DNA of 64,000 bases from Pseudomonas akapageensis (GTDB lineage: Bacteria > Pseudomonadota > Gammaproteobacteria > Pseudomonadales > Pseudomonadaceae): assembly GCF_011355085.1 (NCBI RefSeq), contig NZ_VXCP01000002.1, forward strand, positions 310,001 to 374,000, in the 5' to 3' direction. Under the pieces are notes generated by a model. The model worked only from the letters and a program-made list of their open reading frames with translations, did not search any database and had not been told where the DNA came from. Made by a program: the position numbers and the translations under genes. Below, piece after piece: positions 24,592 through 33,929 of the stretch; the first letter of the stretch is position 1; every line of letters starts with the position of its first letter.

Positions 24592-27500
24592 ATGACCAGC
24601 ACAACGGTTCGCAGTGTCTGTCCTTATTGCGGTGTGGGCTGTGGCATCGTCATGAATGTCGCCGACAACCGGGTGATCAAGGTCAGTGGCGACAAACAGC
24701 ACCCGACCAATTTTGGCCGTCTGTGCACCAAGGGTACGACCTGCGGCCAGGCCATCGCCGAATCCGGGCGCATGGAGCACGCTTTCATGCGCCACGAACG
24801 CCAGCGCGACCCGGTGCGGGTCGGCATGGATGCCGCCATCAGCGCAACAGCGTCCAGGTTGCGGGCGCTGCTCGACCAGCACGGTCCCGACGCCCTGGCC
24901 TTCTATGTCTCCGGGCAAATGTCACTGGAGGCCCAGTACCTGGCCAACAAACTGGCCAAGGGCTTCGTTCGCAGCCGTCACATCGAGTCCAATTCACGCC
25001 TGTGCATGGCCAGTGCCGGCAGCGGTTACAAACTGTCCCTGGGTGCCGATGGACCACCCGGCAGCTATCAGGATTTCGACAAGACCGACCTGTTCTTCGT
25101 CACCGGCGCGAACATGGCCGACTGTCACCCGATTCTGTTCCTGCGCATGATGGACCGGGTCAAGGCCGGGGCCCGGCTGATCGTGGTCGACCCGCGCCGC
25201 AGTGCCACCGCCGACAAGGCCGACCTGTACTTGCAGATCAAGCCGGGCACCGACCTTGCCCTGCTCAACGGCCTGCTCCATCTGCTGCTGAAAAGCGGCC
25301 GGGTCAATGCTGATTTCATTGCCCGCTACACCGAAGGCTGGGACGAAATGCCGGCCTTTCTCGAGGACTACACCCCCGAAAAAGCGGCAACGATAACCGG
25401 CCTCGCCGAAAGCGATATCCGCTTGGCTGCCGACTGGATCGGTCAGGCGCCGGAGTGGATGAGTTGCTGGACCATGGGTTTGAACCAGAGCATCCATGGC
25501 ACCTGGAACACCAATGCCCTGTGCAACCTGCACCTGGCCACGGCGGCGATCTGCCGTCCGGGCAGCGGGCCGTTCTCGCTGACCGGCCAACCCAACGCCA
25601 TGGGCGGGCGTGAAATGGGCTACATGGGCCCAGGCCTGCCGGGCCAGCGCTCGGCCCTGGTCGAAGCTGATCGGCGCTTTATCGAAAACCTCTGGCAGAT
25701 CCCTCTGGGCAGCCTGCGCGCCGAAGCGGGCGAGGGCACCGTGGCCATGTTCGAGGCCATGCGCGCCGGCAGCATCAAGGCCTGCTGGATCATCTGCACC
25801 AATCCGGTGGCCAGCGTGCCCAATCGCCAGCAGGTCATCGAAGGATTGCAGGCCGCCGAACTGGTGATCACCCAGGACGCCTTCCTCGATACCGAAACCA
25901 ATCGCTATGCCGACATCCTCTTGCCGGGCGCCCTGTGGGCCGAGGCCGAAGGGGTGATGATCAACTCCGAGCGCAACCTGACGCTGATGGCCAAGGCCGT
26001 CGACGCCCCGGGCGAAACCTTGCCCGACTGGCAGATCATTGCCCGTGTGGCGTGCGCAATGGGCTATGCCGATGCCTTCGACTACGGCAGCGCCGAGGAA
26101 GTGTTCGAGGAAATCAAGCGCGCCTGGAACCCGGCCACCGGTTACGACATGCGTGGCGCCAGCTATTCACGCCTGCGCCAGGCACCGCAGCAATGGCCCT
26201 GCGCTCCAGGCGCTAGCGAAGACCGCAACCCGATCCGCTACCTCAACGATGGGGTGAGCCAGGCCCTCAGGTTCGACGCCGACGGCCAGCGCCCGGCGAT
26301 TGCCTTCGCCACTGCCAGCGGCAAGGCGCGCTTCTTCGCTCGTCCACACCTGCCGCCCGCCGAGATGCCCGATGACGCCTTCCCGCTGGTGCTCAATACC
26401 GGCCGCCTGCAGCACCAGTGGCACACCCTGACCAAGACCGGCAAGGTGCCGACGCTGAACAAGCTCAATCCCGGGCCCTTCATCGAGATCCACCCCGAGG
26501 ATGCCACGCGCCTGGGCATCGCCGAGCGCGACCAGGTGCAGGTACGTTCACGGCGCGGCCATGCCGTGTTGCCGGCACAGATCAGCGACCGGGTACGGCC
26601 CGGCACCTGCTTCGCGCCCTTTCACTGGAACGATGTGTTCGGCGAAGACCTGGCCATCAATGCCGTGACCTGCGATGCGGTCGACCCGATCTCGCTGCAA
26701 CCGGCGTTCAAGTTCTGTGCGGTTGCGCTGACCCGTGTCAGTGGGGCGCTGATCCCGCTGCAGCCGATTGCGCAACAGGCGCCCGTTGATTCGTTGGCAC
26801 GACATCTGGTGCTCTGGGCTTCGCAGACTGGCAACGCTGAAGCCGTGGCTACGCAGTGTGCCGAACAGCTGCGTCATGGCGATCAATCCGTGCAATTGAG
26901 CAGCATGGATGCGGTAACCCTGGATGAGGTGTACAGCGCCGCCAGCGTCCTGCTGATCGCCAGTACTTTCGGCGATGGCGATGCCCCGGACAATGGCGCG
27001 GCACTCTGGCAGGCCTTGCAGGGTGAAGCGGCGTCGCGCTGTGCGGGGCTGCGTTTTGCCGTGCTGGCGCTGGGCGACTCCAGTTACGATCAGTTCTGCG
27101 GCTTTGGCCGCAAGCTCGATCAGCGCCTGGTCGAACTGGGGGCGCAGCGCCTGGCCGAACGGGTCGATTGCGAGCCGGAGTATCAGGAACTGGCCGAGCA
27201 ATGGTTGAGCAAGGTCAGCTCGGCCCTGGTCGGCGCGCCTGCCCTGAAATCCACCGTCAAGCCGGTCCAGACCGACAAGCGCAGCAGCGACCTTTACAGC
27301 AGGCAGCGCCCCTGGAAGGCGCGGTTGCTGCACAATCGCCTGCTCAACAGCCCGGGCGCAGCGAAGGAAACCCGGCAGATCGTTTTCGATCTCAAGGATT
27401 CCGGGTTCGAGTATCAGGCGGGCGATGCCCTGGGCGTCTGGCCCAGCAACTGCCTGACCCTGGTGGAAGACCTGCTCGGCACCCTCGGGCTGGACAGCAG

Positions 27501-28410
27501 CGCCCATGTCCACATCAAGGATCAAGGCGAGTTGCCGCTGGCCGTGGCGCTGCAAAAGCACCTGGAGATCACCCGTATTACCCCGGACTGGCTGAGCTTC
27601 ATCGCCGAGCGCAATGGCAGCCAGCGCCTGCGCGAATTGCTGGCACCCGAGCGCAAGGCCGAACTGAAGGATTGGCTCTGGGGCCGGCAGTTGATCGACC
27701 TGCTGCATGAGTTCCCGCTGGAACTGGCGGTCGAGGAAATGCTGGGCTTGCTCAAGCCCTTGCAACCGAGGCTGTACTCCATCAGCTCGAGCCCCAAGGT
27801 CACCCCGGAAGAGGTGCATCTGACCGTTTCCACCGTGCGCTATCGGCACAACGACCGGGCACGCAGTGGCGTCTGCTCGGCCTTCCTGGCCGACCGTGCC
27901 GAACATGGGCTGGTGCCGATTTTCGCCCAGAAGTCTGCGCATTTCCGTGTGCCGCAGGATTCCCAGGCACCCATGATCATGGTCGGCCCGGGCACCGGTG
28001 TGGCACCGTTTCGCGCCTTTCTGCAGGAACGTCAGGCCATCGGCGCGACGGGCAAGAACTGGCTGCTGTTCGGCGAGCAGTGTGCCGCCAGCGATTTCTA
28101 CTATCGCGATGAGTTGCTGGCCTGGCAGCGCGACGGGCATTTGCATCGCCTGGACACGGCGTTTTCCCGTGATCAGGAGCAGAAGATCTACGTCCAGCAA
28201 CGCATGCTCGAGCAGGGTGCGCAGCTCTGGCGCTGGCTGGAGGAGGGCGGGCACTTCTATATCTGCGGCGATGCCAGCCGCATGGCCAAGGATGTCGATG
28301 CCGCGCTCAAGGCGGTGGTGCGCGAGCATGGCCGCTTGAGCGTCGAAGATGCCGAGGCGTATGTCGCAGGTATGAGCCGCGACAAGCGTTATCTGCGCGA
28401 CGTGTATTGA
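24592..28410 (+). CDS. nasA: assimilatory nitrate reductase fused to flavoprotein reductase
   Basis: A 1272-aa bifunctional enzyme reducing nitrate to nitrite in the cytoplasm. Residues 1-50 bind a [4Fe-4S] cluster (C10-x2-C13-x3-C17-x27-C45 in SVCPYCGVGCG and GRLCTKG). Residues about 50-560 are the molybdopterin oxidoreductase domain and about 590-720 the dinucleotide-binding domain. A CysJ-like reductase follows: flavodoxin domain (LVLWASQTGNAEAVATQCAE, about 740-880), FAD domain (RLYSISSSPK) and NADP-binding domain (GPGTGVAPFRAFLQER, YICGDASRMAKDV). The fusion makes a separate NasB unnecessary. No BFD-like [2Fe-2S] segment is seen between the halves. ATG 24592 follows the leader terminator; the ribosome site is weak (GGGG). 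Confidence 0.95.
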   Translation: MTSTTVRSVCPYCGVGCGIVMNVADNRVIKVSGDKQHPTNFGRLCTKGTTCGQAIAESGRMEHAFMRHERQRDPVRVGMDAAISATASRLRALLDQHGPDALAFYVSGQMSLEAQYLANKLAKGFVRSRHIESNSRLCMASAGSGYKLSLGADGPPGSYQDFDKTDLFFVTGANMADCHPILFLRMMDRVKAGARLIVVDPRRSATADKADLYLQIKPGTDLALLNGLLHLLLKSGRVNADFIARYTEGWDEMPAFLEDYTPEKAATITGLAESDIRLAADWIGQAPEWMSCWTMGLNQSIHGTWNTNALCNLHLATAAICRPGSGPFSLTGQPNAMGGREMGYMGPGLPGQRSALVEADRRFIENLWQIPLGSLRAEAGEGTVAMFEAMRAGSIKACWIICTNPVASVPNRQQVIEGLQAAELVITQDAFLDTETNRYADILLPGALWAEAEGVMINSERNLTLMAKAVDAPGETLPDWQIIARVACAMGYADAFDYGSAEEVFEEIKRAWNPATGYDMRGASYSRLRQAPQQWPCAPGASEDRNPIRYLNDGVSQALRFDADGQRPAIAFATASGKARFFARPHLPPAEMPDDAFPLVLNTGRLQHQWHTLTKTGKVPTLNKLNPGPFIEIHPEDATRLGIAERDQVQVRSRRGHAVLPAQISDRVRPGTCFAPFHWNDVFGEDLAINAVTCDAVDPISLQPAFKFCAVALTRVSGALIPLQPIAQQAPVDSLARHLVLWASQTGNAEAVATQCAEQLRHGDQSVQLSSMDAVTLDEVYSAASVLLIASTFGDGDAPDNGAALWQALQGEAASRCAGLRFAVLALGDSSYDQFCGFGRKLDQRLVELGAQRLAERVDCEPEYQELAEQWLSKVSSALVGAPALKSTVKPVQTDKRSSDLYSRQRPWKARLLHNRLLNSPGAAKETRQIVFDLKDSGFEYQAGDALGVWPSNCLTLVEDLLGTLGLDSSAHVHIKDQGELPLAVALQKHLEITRITPDWLSFIAERNGSQRLRELLAPERKAELKDWLWGRQLIDLLHEFPLELAVEEMLGLLKPLQPRLYSISSSPKVTPEEVHLTVSTVRYRHNDRARSGVCSAFLADRAEHGLVPIFAQKSAHFRVPQDSQAPMIMVGPGTGVAPFRAFLQERQAIGATGKNWLLFGEQCAASDFYYRDELLAWQRDGHLHRLDTAFSRDQEQKIYVQQRMLEQGAQLWRWLEEGGHFYICGDASRMAKDVDAALKAVVREHGRLSVEDAEAYVAGMSRDKRYLRDVY

Positions 28411-28518
28411 GGGCGCCGCGCCCCATTAGTGTGAAAGCACGGCAAAAGTGCACCAAGAGGGATCGATATTGTACTGGCTGACCTTAGCCAGGGCACGGAA
28501 ATCAAGGGTTACAGCAGT

Positions 28519-28534
28519 TGGCACGTAACCTGCT
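28519..28534 (+). promoter_or_regulatory. sigma-54 promoter of nirBD
   Basis: TGGCACG-TAAC-CTGCT has a perfect -24 element and one mismatch at -12, with correct spacing. It predicts a start near 28545 and a leader of about 215 nt before nirB. A GCACCA half-site (28450-28455) upstream could bind NtrC. Confidence 0.72.
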
Positions 28535-28612
28535 TTTCTCCATTCAGGCACGCCAAGACGCATTGGCAGGCAGTCCGCGGTGGTCAACGTCGATCACATA
28601 ACAGGACAGGTG

Positions 28613-28697
28613 AGCCGGGCATTCGTACCCGCGCAACCTTACACAGATCAATACCAGGCAAAGGCGCCTGGAGCTTCGGCTCCAGGCGCCTTTTTTT
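28613..28697 (+). promoter_or_regulatory. ANTAR-type antitermination leader of nirBD
   Basis: Hairpin CCAGGC-AAAGGC-GCCTGG (28654-28671) has the same AAAGGC hexaloop as the nitrate reductase leader. Its 3' half is also the start of a perfect 12-bp terminator stem (GGCGCCTGGAGC-TTCG-GCTCCAGGCGCC, 28663-28690) with seven T after it. The two structures exclude each other. An upstream hairpin (GGG/CCC around 28617-28630) is the candidate P1 but has an 8-base loop and is less canonical. Confidence 0.82.
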
Positions 28698-28760
28698 GTT
28701 TGTTTTTTTCAGGGGCTGGCCGCACAGGCCACCGTGAATGGCCTTGAGTGAGGAACCTGT

Positions 28761-31319
28761 ATGAATTCGATAGTGACGATCGCACACCGGCAAAAGCTGG
28801 TCATCGTGGGCAACGGCATGGTCGGCCATCATTGTGTCGAACAATTGATCGAGCGCGGCGCGCTGGCGCATTTCGAGGTGCAGGTATTCGGTGAGGAGCG
28901 CCAGCGCGCCTATGACCGCGTGCACCTGTCGGAATACTTCAGCGGCAGCGATGCCGAGACCCTGGCCCTGGGCGATGCGCAACTCTACGGGATGCATGGT
29001 GTGCGCCTGCACCTGGGCGAGGCGGTGCTGGAGATCGACCGCGAGCACCGTGAAGTGGTCACCTCCCTGGCTCGTTATCCGTATGACCAGTTGATCCTGG
29101 CCACCGGCTCCTATCCCTTCGTGCCGCCGATTCCCGGTTCCGAAGCCGAAGCCCGGTTGGTCTACCGCACCCTGGACGACCTCGACGCCATTCGCGCCGC
29201 CGCAGCTAGCGCACGTCGTGGCGTGGTGGTCGGCGGTGGCCTGCTCGGCCTGGAAGCGGCCAACGCGCTTAAGTCCCTGGGCCTGGAAGCCCATGTGGTC
29301 GAATTCGCGCCACGGCTGATGCCGGTGCAGCTCGATGCCGACGGTGGCGCTGCCTTGCGTGCGCAGATCGAAGCGCTCGGCGTGGGCGTGCACCTGTCGC
29401 GAGCCACCCAGGCCATCGTGGCCGGTGAGGATTACCGCTACCGTATGAATTTCGACGGCGGCGAGTTCCTCGAGGCCGACCTGATCGTCTTCTCCGCCGG
29501 CATTCGTCCACAGGACGCACTGGGTCGCAGCAGCGGCCTGGATATCGCCCCGCGCGGTGGCGTGGTGATCGATGAGCACTGCCGCACCAGTGATGCGCGC
29601 ATCTTCGCCATTGGCGAATGCGCCTCGTGGAACGGCAGCATCTTCGGCCTGGTCGCACCGGGCTACAGCATGGCGCGCAATGTCGCCAGCGCCCTGGCCG
29701 GGGAGGCTGCAGCCACCTTCGGCGGCGCCGACATGTCGACCAAACTCAAGCTGCTCGGTGTCGACGTGGGCTCCATCGGCGATGCCCACGCGGCCACGCC
29801 GGGGGCCAAGAGCTACCGCTTCATCGACGAAGCCAACGCCAGCTACCGGCGCCTGGTGGTCGATGCCAGCGGCAAGCGCGTCATCGGCGCCGTGCTGGTG
29901 GGCGACAACAGCTACTACGACACCCTGCTGCAGTACGTGCAGAACGGCATTGCCCTGCCGGCCGACCCCTCGACACTGATCCTGCCGGTCTCCGACGGCG
30001 CGCCAAGCCTGGGCGCCGATGCGTTGCCCGAGACGGCGACCATCTGCTCGTGCCACAACGTCACCAAGGGATCGATCTGCTCGGCCATCGACGCTGGGTG
30101 CAGCGACTTGCCGATGCTCAAGTCGCAGACCAAGGCCTGCACCGGTTGCGGTGGTTGCGCCGCCTTGCTCAAGCAAGTCTTCGAACATGAACTGGTGGCC
30201 CGTGGCGTCGCCGTGGACAAGAGCCTGTGCGAACACTTCGCCTACACCCGCCAGGAGCTGTATGCGCTGGTGCGGGTGGAAGGAATCATCACCTTCGAAG
30301 AAATGCTTGCCAAGCATGGTCGTGGCCATGTCGGCTGCGACATCTGCAAGCCTGCGGTCGGTTCGATCCTCGCTTCCTGCTGGAACCAGCCGATCATGGA
30401 CCCGTCGCTGGTCCCGCTGCAGGACACCAACGACACCTTCATGGCCAACATGCAGAAGAACGGCACCTATTCGGTGGTGCCGCGGATTCCCGGTGGCGAA
30501 ATCACCCCGGACAAGCTGATCGCCATCGGCGCAGTCGCCAAGAAATACGACCTCTACACCAAGATCACCGGCGGCCAGCGCATCGACCTGTTCGGCGCGC
30601 AGTTGCATGAGCTGCCGGACATCTGGAGCGAGCTGATCGAAGCCGGCTTCGAGACCGGGCATGCCTATGGCAAATCGACCCGCACGGTGAAGTCCTGCGT
30701 GGGCAGCACCTGGTGCCGTTATGGCGTACAGGACAGCGTGCAGATGGCCCTGACCATCGAAGACCGCTACAAAGGCCTGCGCTCGCCGCACAAGCTCAAG
30801 TTCGCGGTATCGGGCTGCACCCGCGAATGCGCCGAGGCACAGAGCAAGGACGTGGGCGTGATCGCCACGGAGAAGGGCTGGAACCTCTACATCAGCGGCA
30901 ACGGCGGGATGCGTCCGCGCCACGCCGAGCTGTTCGCCACCGACCTGGATGACGAAACCCTGATCCGCTACATCGACCGCTTCCTGATGTTCTACATCCG
31001 CACCGCCGACAAGCTGCAGCGCACCTCGGTCTGGCGTGAAAGCCTGGAAGGCGGGCTGGACTACCTCAAGCAAGTGATCATCGAAGACAGCCTGGGCCTG
31101 GCCGCGGAGCTGGAGGCGCAGATGCAGCTGGTGGTCGATCGCTACGAATGCGAATGGGCCAATGCCCTGAAGGACCCGGAAAAACTCAAGCGCTTCCGCA
31201 CCTTCGTCAACGACAAGCGCGCCGACCCGGATATTCACTTCGTCAAGGAGCGCGGCCAGCGCCGGCCCATTGCCGCCGCTGAACTCAATCTTATCCCTGT
31301 CACCGAGGAGGTGGTCTGA
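28761..31319 (+). CDS. nirB: NAD(P)H-nitrite reductase large subunit
   Basis: An 852-aa cytoplasmic siroheme enzyme reducing nitrite to ammonium. Residues about 1-400 form the FAD/NAD module (LVIVGNGMVGHHCVEQL, LATGSYPFVPPIPG, GVVVGGGLLGLEAANAL). A BFD-like [2Fe-2S] domain (CSCHNVTKGSICSAI, CTGCGGC) follows at about 420-480. The siroheme/[4Fe-4S] domains carry VKSCVGSTWCRYG and SGCTRECAEAQSKDVGVI, which hold the cluster cysteines. Length and domains are those of full NirB. The stop codon shares one base with nirD. GTGAGGAACC supplies the ribosome site before ATG 28761. Confidence 0.97.
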   Translation: MNSIVTIAHRQKLVIVGNGMVGHHCVEQLIERGALAHFEVQVFGEERQRAYDRVHLSEYFSGSDAETLALGDAQLYGMHGVRLHLGEAVLEIDREHREVVTSLARYPYDQLILATGSYPFVPPIPGSEAEARLVYRTLDDLDAIRAAAASARRGVVVGGGLLGLEAANALKSLGLEAHVVEFAPRLMPVQLDADGGAALRAQIEALGVGVHLSRATQAIVAGEDYRYRMNFDGGEFLEADLIVFSAGIRPQDALGRSSGLDIAPRGGVVIDEHCRTSDARIFAIGECASWNGSIFGLVAPGYSMARNVASALAGEAAATFGGADMSTKLKLLGVDVGSIGDAHAATPGAKSYRFIDEANASYRRLVVDASGKRVIGAVLVGDNSYYDTLLQYVQNGIALPADPSTLILPVSDGAPSLGADALPETATICSCHNVTKGSICSAIDAGCSDLPMLKSQTKACTGCGGCAALLKQVFEHELVARGVAVDKSLCEHFAYTRQELYALVRVEGIITFEEMLAKHGRGHVGCDICKPAVGSILASCWNQPIMDPSLVPLQDTNDTFMANMQKNGTYSVVPRIPGGEITPDKLIAIGAVAKKYDLYTKITGGQRIDLFGAQLHELPDIWSELIEAGFETGHAYGKSTRTVKSCVGSTWCRYGVQDSVQMALTIEDRYKGLRSPHKLKFAVSGCTRECAEAQSKDVGVIATEKGWNLYISGNGGMRPRHAELFATDLDDETLIRYIDRFLMFYIRTADKLQRTSVWRESLEGGLDYLKQVIIEDSLGLAAELEAQMQLVVDRYECEWANALKDPEKLKRFRTFVNDKRADPDIHFVKERGQRRPIAAAELNLIPVTEEVV

Positions 31320-31693
31320 TGGCAACGTCGAGCAACGCCGTACGCGTGCAAAACCCGGAACTGTGGCAGTCGGTGTGCACACGCCAGGACCTGATCGCCG
31401 ACTCCGGCGTGGTGGTCTGGCTGGACGGCGCCCAGGTTGCGCTGTTCTACCTGCCGGGCGAGCAGCAGGGGCGAACCCTGCACGCGGTCGACAACCACGA
31501 TCCGCAGTCGGGGGCCAATGTGATCGGGCGGGGGCTGGTCGGCAGTCTCAAGGGTGAGCTGGTGATTGCCTCGCCCTTGTACAAGCAGCATTTCAGCCTG
31601 GTTGATGGCAGTTGCATGGAAGATCCAGGGCAGCGGTTGCGGGTGTGGCCGGTGCGGTTCAATGGGGATGAGGTGGAGATCGGGGTGGCCTGA
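31319..31693 (+). CDS. nirD: nitrite reductase small subunit
   Basis: A 124-aa Rieske-fold subunit that supports NirB. The sequence SGVVVWLDGAQVALFYLPGE and HAVDNHDPQSGANVIGRGLV is typical of NirD, which keeps the fold but lacks the Cys/His cluster ligands. The ATG overlaps the nirB stop (TGATG), so the subunits are translationally coupled. Confidence 0.95.
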   Translation: MATSSNAVRVQNPELWQSVCTRQDLIADSGVVVWLDGAQVALFYLPGEQQGRTLHAVDNHDPQSGANVIGRGLVGSLKGELVIASPLYKQHFSLVDGSCMEDPGQRLRVWPVRFNGDEVEIGVA

Positions 31694-31698
31694 TAGTC

Positions 31699-31809
31699 CT
31701 CGTTCCCACGCTCCGCGTGGGAATGCCTCCTGCGACGCTCTGCGTCGGCTCAGGCAGGTCGACGCTGGAGCGTCTGGCACTGCATTCCCACGCGGAGCGT
31801 GGGAACGAG
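31699..31809. repeat. 111-bp palindromic intergenic repeat, copy 2
   Basis: Ends with CTCGTTCCCACGC and GCGTGGGAACGAG and matches 9905-10015 in length and layout (internal GACGCTCTGCG and GAGCGTCTGGCACTGC). It follows nirD directly and may act as its transcript end. Confidence 0.85.
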
Positions 31810-31870
31810 GGGGAAGGATGCATCGCAGGCAGGTTTGTGTTGCCCAGGGTCATCGCATACGCTTGCCCCC

Positions 31871-32803
31871 ATGAACCTCGACACCCGCATCAAATTCCGT
31901 CACCTGCTGTGCTTTCTCGAAATTGCCCGCCAGGGCAGTTTTGCCAAGGCTGCCGACGCCATTGCGATCAGTCAGCCCGCCATCTCCAAGACCCTCAAGG
32001 AGCTCGAAGACCTGCTGCAGACGCGGCTGTTCGAGCGTGACAAGAACGGTGTCGAGCTGACGCCGGCCGGGGTGCGCTTCATGGGCTATGCAGGGCCCTG
32101 TGTGCAGGCCCTGCGCGACGGCGTATCGACCTTGCGCGGTGAAGCGCATGCGCCGCCGCAGGTGAAGGTCGGTGTGCTGTCTACCGTCGAGAGCCTGTTG
32201 ATGCCCGAGGTGTTGTGCCGCTTGCACCAGCGCCACAGCGCCCTGGTGGTCAGTGTCGTGACCGGACCCAGTGCGCACCTGCTGGCGCAATTGCACGTCG
32301 GCGAGCTGGACCTGGTGATTGGCAGGATGACCGACAGCCCGCAGATCCAGGGCCTGCTGTTCGAGCACCTGTACAGCGAGTCAATGTCGCTGGTAGTCCG
32401 TCCCGGCCACCCCTTGCTCGCGCACCAGCCCACCGAACGCAACCAGGTCAATCGCTACCCGCTGGTGCTGCCCCTGGCCGGCACGACCATCCGCAAGCAT
32501 GCCGACAGCCTGTTCGTGCAGTGCGCCATCGAGCCGCCTTCGCAACGCCTGGAAACATTGTCGCCGGCGCTGAGCCGGCGCTATGTGCTTGGCAGCGATG
32601 CGGTCTGGGTCGCCCCCCATGATGCGGTGCTTGTGGACATCAGCCGGGGTGAGTTGTGCGAGCTGGATCTGGGCGTGCAGGAGCCCGGTGGGTCGGTGGG
32701 AATCTGCAGCAACGCTGCACTGCCATTGCCGTTGCCGGCACAATGGTTGTGCGAGGTGTTGCGCGAAGTCGCGGGGCAATATCGCGAAGGTTCTTACCCT
32801 TGA
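31871..32803 (+). CDS. pcaQ: LysR-type regulator, PcaQ-like
   Basis: A 310-aa LysR-type regulator. The N-terminal helix-turn-helix is FLEIARQGSFAKAADAIAIS followed by QPAISKTLKELEDLL. TRLFERDKNGVELTPAGVRF then leads to the effector-binding domain (about residues 95-300). The wording of the first 90 residues agrees with my memory of PcaQ, the activator of protocatechuate catabolism genes. No pca gene is adjacent here, so the target is uncertain and another CbbR/GbpR-type LysR is possible. ATG 31871 is used; the ribosome site is poor. Confidence 0.72.
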   Translation: MNLDTRIKFRHLLCFLEIARQGSFAKAADAIAISQPAISKTLKELEDLLQTRLFERDKNGVELTPAGVRFMGYAGPCVQALRDGVSTLRGEAHAPPQVKVGVLSTVESLLMPEVLCRLHQRHSALVVSVVTGPSAHLLAQLHVGELDLVIGRMTDSPQIQGLLFEHLYSESMSLVVRPGHPLLAHQPTERNQVNRYPLVLPLAGTTIRKHADSLFVQCAIEPPSQRLETLSPALSRRYVLGSDAVWVAPHDAVLVDISRGELCELDLGVQEPGGSVGICSNAALPLPLPAQWLCEVLREVAGQYREGSYP

Positions 32804-32970
32804 TTTTCCGAAGTTGGTCTATCGTTAAACCTTTGTGGGTGCAAAAGCGTTTACAGACCTGAACTTATCTTCATTTTCACGCTCTCATGCCGGTAGCCAT
32901 TGGTCGTGGCCGCCTGATAAGCTCGCGGCTTTACTCGAATGCCCTTTTGGCGGATGAACAAGGAAATAGC

Positions 32971-33693
32971 ATGAAACAGCATCGGTTGGCGGCGGCAGTT
33001 GCCCTGGTTGGCCTGGTTCTGGCGGGTTGCGATCAACACAGCACCGTCGAATTGAAAACTCCTGCGCAAAAAGCCTCCTACGGCATCGGCCTGAACATGG
33101 GCAAGAGCCTGGCGCAGGAAGGCATGGATGATCTGGACTCCAAGGCTGTTGCCCAAGGCATCGAAGATGCTGTCGGCAAGAAAGAGCAGAAGCTCAAGGA
33201 CGAAGAGCTGGTAGAAGCCTTCGCCGCGCTGCAGAAGCGTGCTGAAGAGCGCCTGGCCAAGATGAGCGAAGAAGCCTCTGCTGCCGGGAAGAAATTCCTG
33301 GAAGAAAACGGCAAGAAGCCTGGTGTTGTCACCACCGCTTCCGGCCTGCAGTACGAAGTGGTCAAGAAAGCCGATGGCCCTCAGCCAAAAGCCTCTGACG
33401 TAGTGACCGTTCACTACGAAGGCAAGTTGATCGACGGCAAGGTCTTCGACAGCTCCGTCGAGCGCGGCTCGCCAATCGATCTGCCGGTCAGCGGCGTGAT
33501 CCCGGGTTGGGTCGAAGGCCTGCAACTGATGCACGTCGGCGAGAAGTACAAGCTGTACATTCCGGCTGAACTGGCCTACGGCGCGCAAAGCCCAAGCCCG
33601 TCGATCCCTGCCAACTCGGTTCTGGTCTTCGACCTGGAACTGCTGGCAATCAAGGATCAATCGAAGGATCAGGATCAAAACGCCGCCAAATAA
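32971..33693 (+). CDS. FKBP-type peptidyl-prolyl isomerase lipoprotein (Mip/FkpA-like)
   Basis: A 240-aa periplasmic foldase. The lipoprotein signal ends LVGLVLAG-C22, so it should be lipid-anchored. Residues about 30-120 form the helical dimerisation domain (KASYGIGLNMGKSLAQEGMD, EERLAKMSEEASAAGKKFLE). Residues about 125-230 are the FKBP domain (VTVHYEGKLIDGKVFDSSVE, IPGWVEGLQLMHVGEKYKLY, IPAELAYG). AAGGA is six bases before ATG 32971. A terminator follows. Confidence 0.95.
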   Translation: MKQHRLAAAVALVGLVLAGCDQHSTVELKTPAQKASYGIGLNMGKSLAQEGMDDLDSKAVAQGIEDAVGKKEQKLKDEELVEAFAALQKRAEERLAKMSEEASAAGKKFLEENGKKPGVVTTASGLQYEVVKKADGPQPKASDVVTVHYEGKLIDGKVFDSSVERGSPIDLPVSGVIPGWVEGLQLMHVGEKYKLYIPAELAYGAQSPSPSIPANSVLVFDLELLAIKDQSKDQDQNAAK

Positions 33694-33715
33694 TTGGCAG
33701 CCTTTGATACCCCAG

Positions 33716-33740
33716 CGCCCCGTCTCGACGGGGCGTTGTC
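33716..33740 (+). terminator. terminator after the FKBP lipoprotein gene
   Basis: Perfect 8-bp stem CGCCCCGT / ACGGGGCG with a CTCG loop, followed by a moderately T-rich tail (TTGTCGTTT). Confidence 0.7.
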
Positions 33741-33929
33741 GTTTCAGGAGGCGGTAACCGAACGCCAGTGCCCTGGTGTAGTCTTATCAACAGGCGCCAG
33801 GGCGGTAACCGTTCCAGGTGATTGAAGTCAATGAATTTCCGGTGTTTTTTCATGTGTGTAAAAAACGCCCGATTTAAGTTTGGCCCTTGTAAAACGGGGC
33901 TCTCCTGCAGCAAAAGGGGCTCTGTTCAC

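Noticed and set aside
26548..28329. 593-aa open frame antisense to the reductase half of nasA
   Set aside because: Shadow of the FAD/FMN reductase domains, which are clearly coded on the plus strand.
28411..28424. Terminator after nasA
   Set aside because: GGGCGCCGCGCCCC can fold, but no T-run follows, so termination there is not supported.
28584..31382. 932-aa open frame on the minus strand opposite nirB
   Set aside because: The plus strand encodes an unmistakable NirB. The antisense frame is His/Gln/Val-rich, typical of mirrored codons, and spans the nirB leader.
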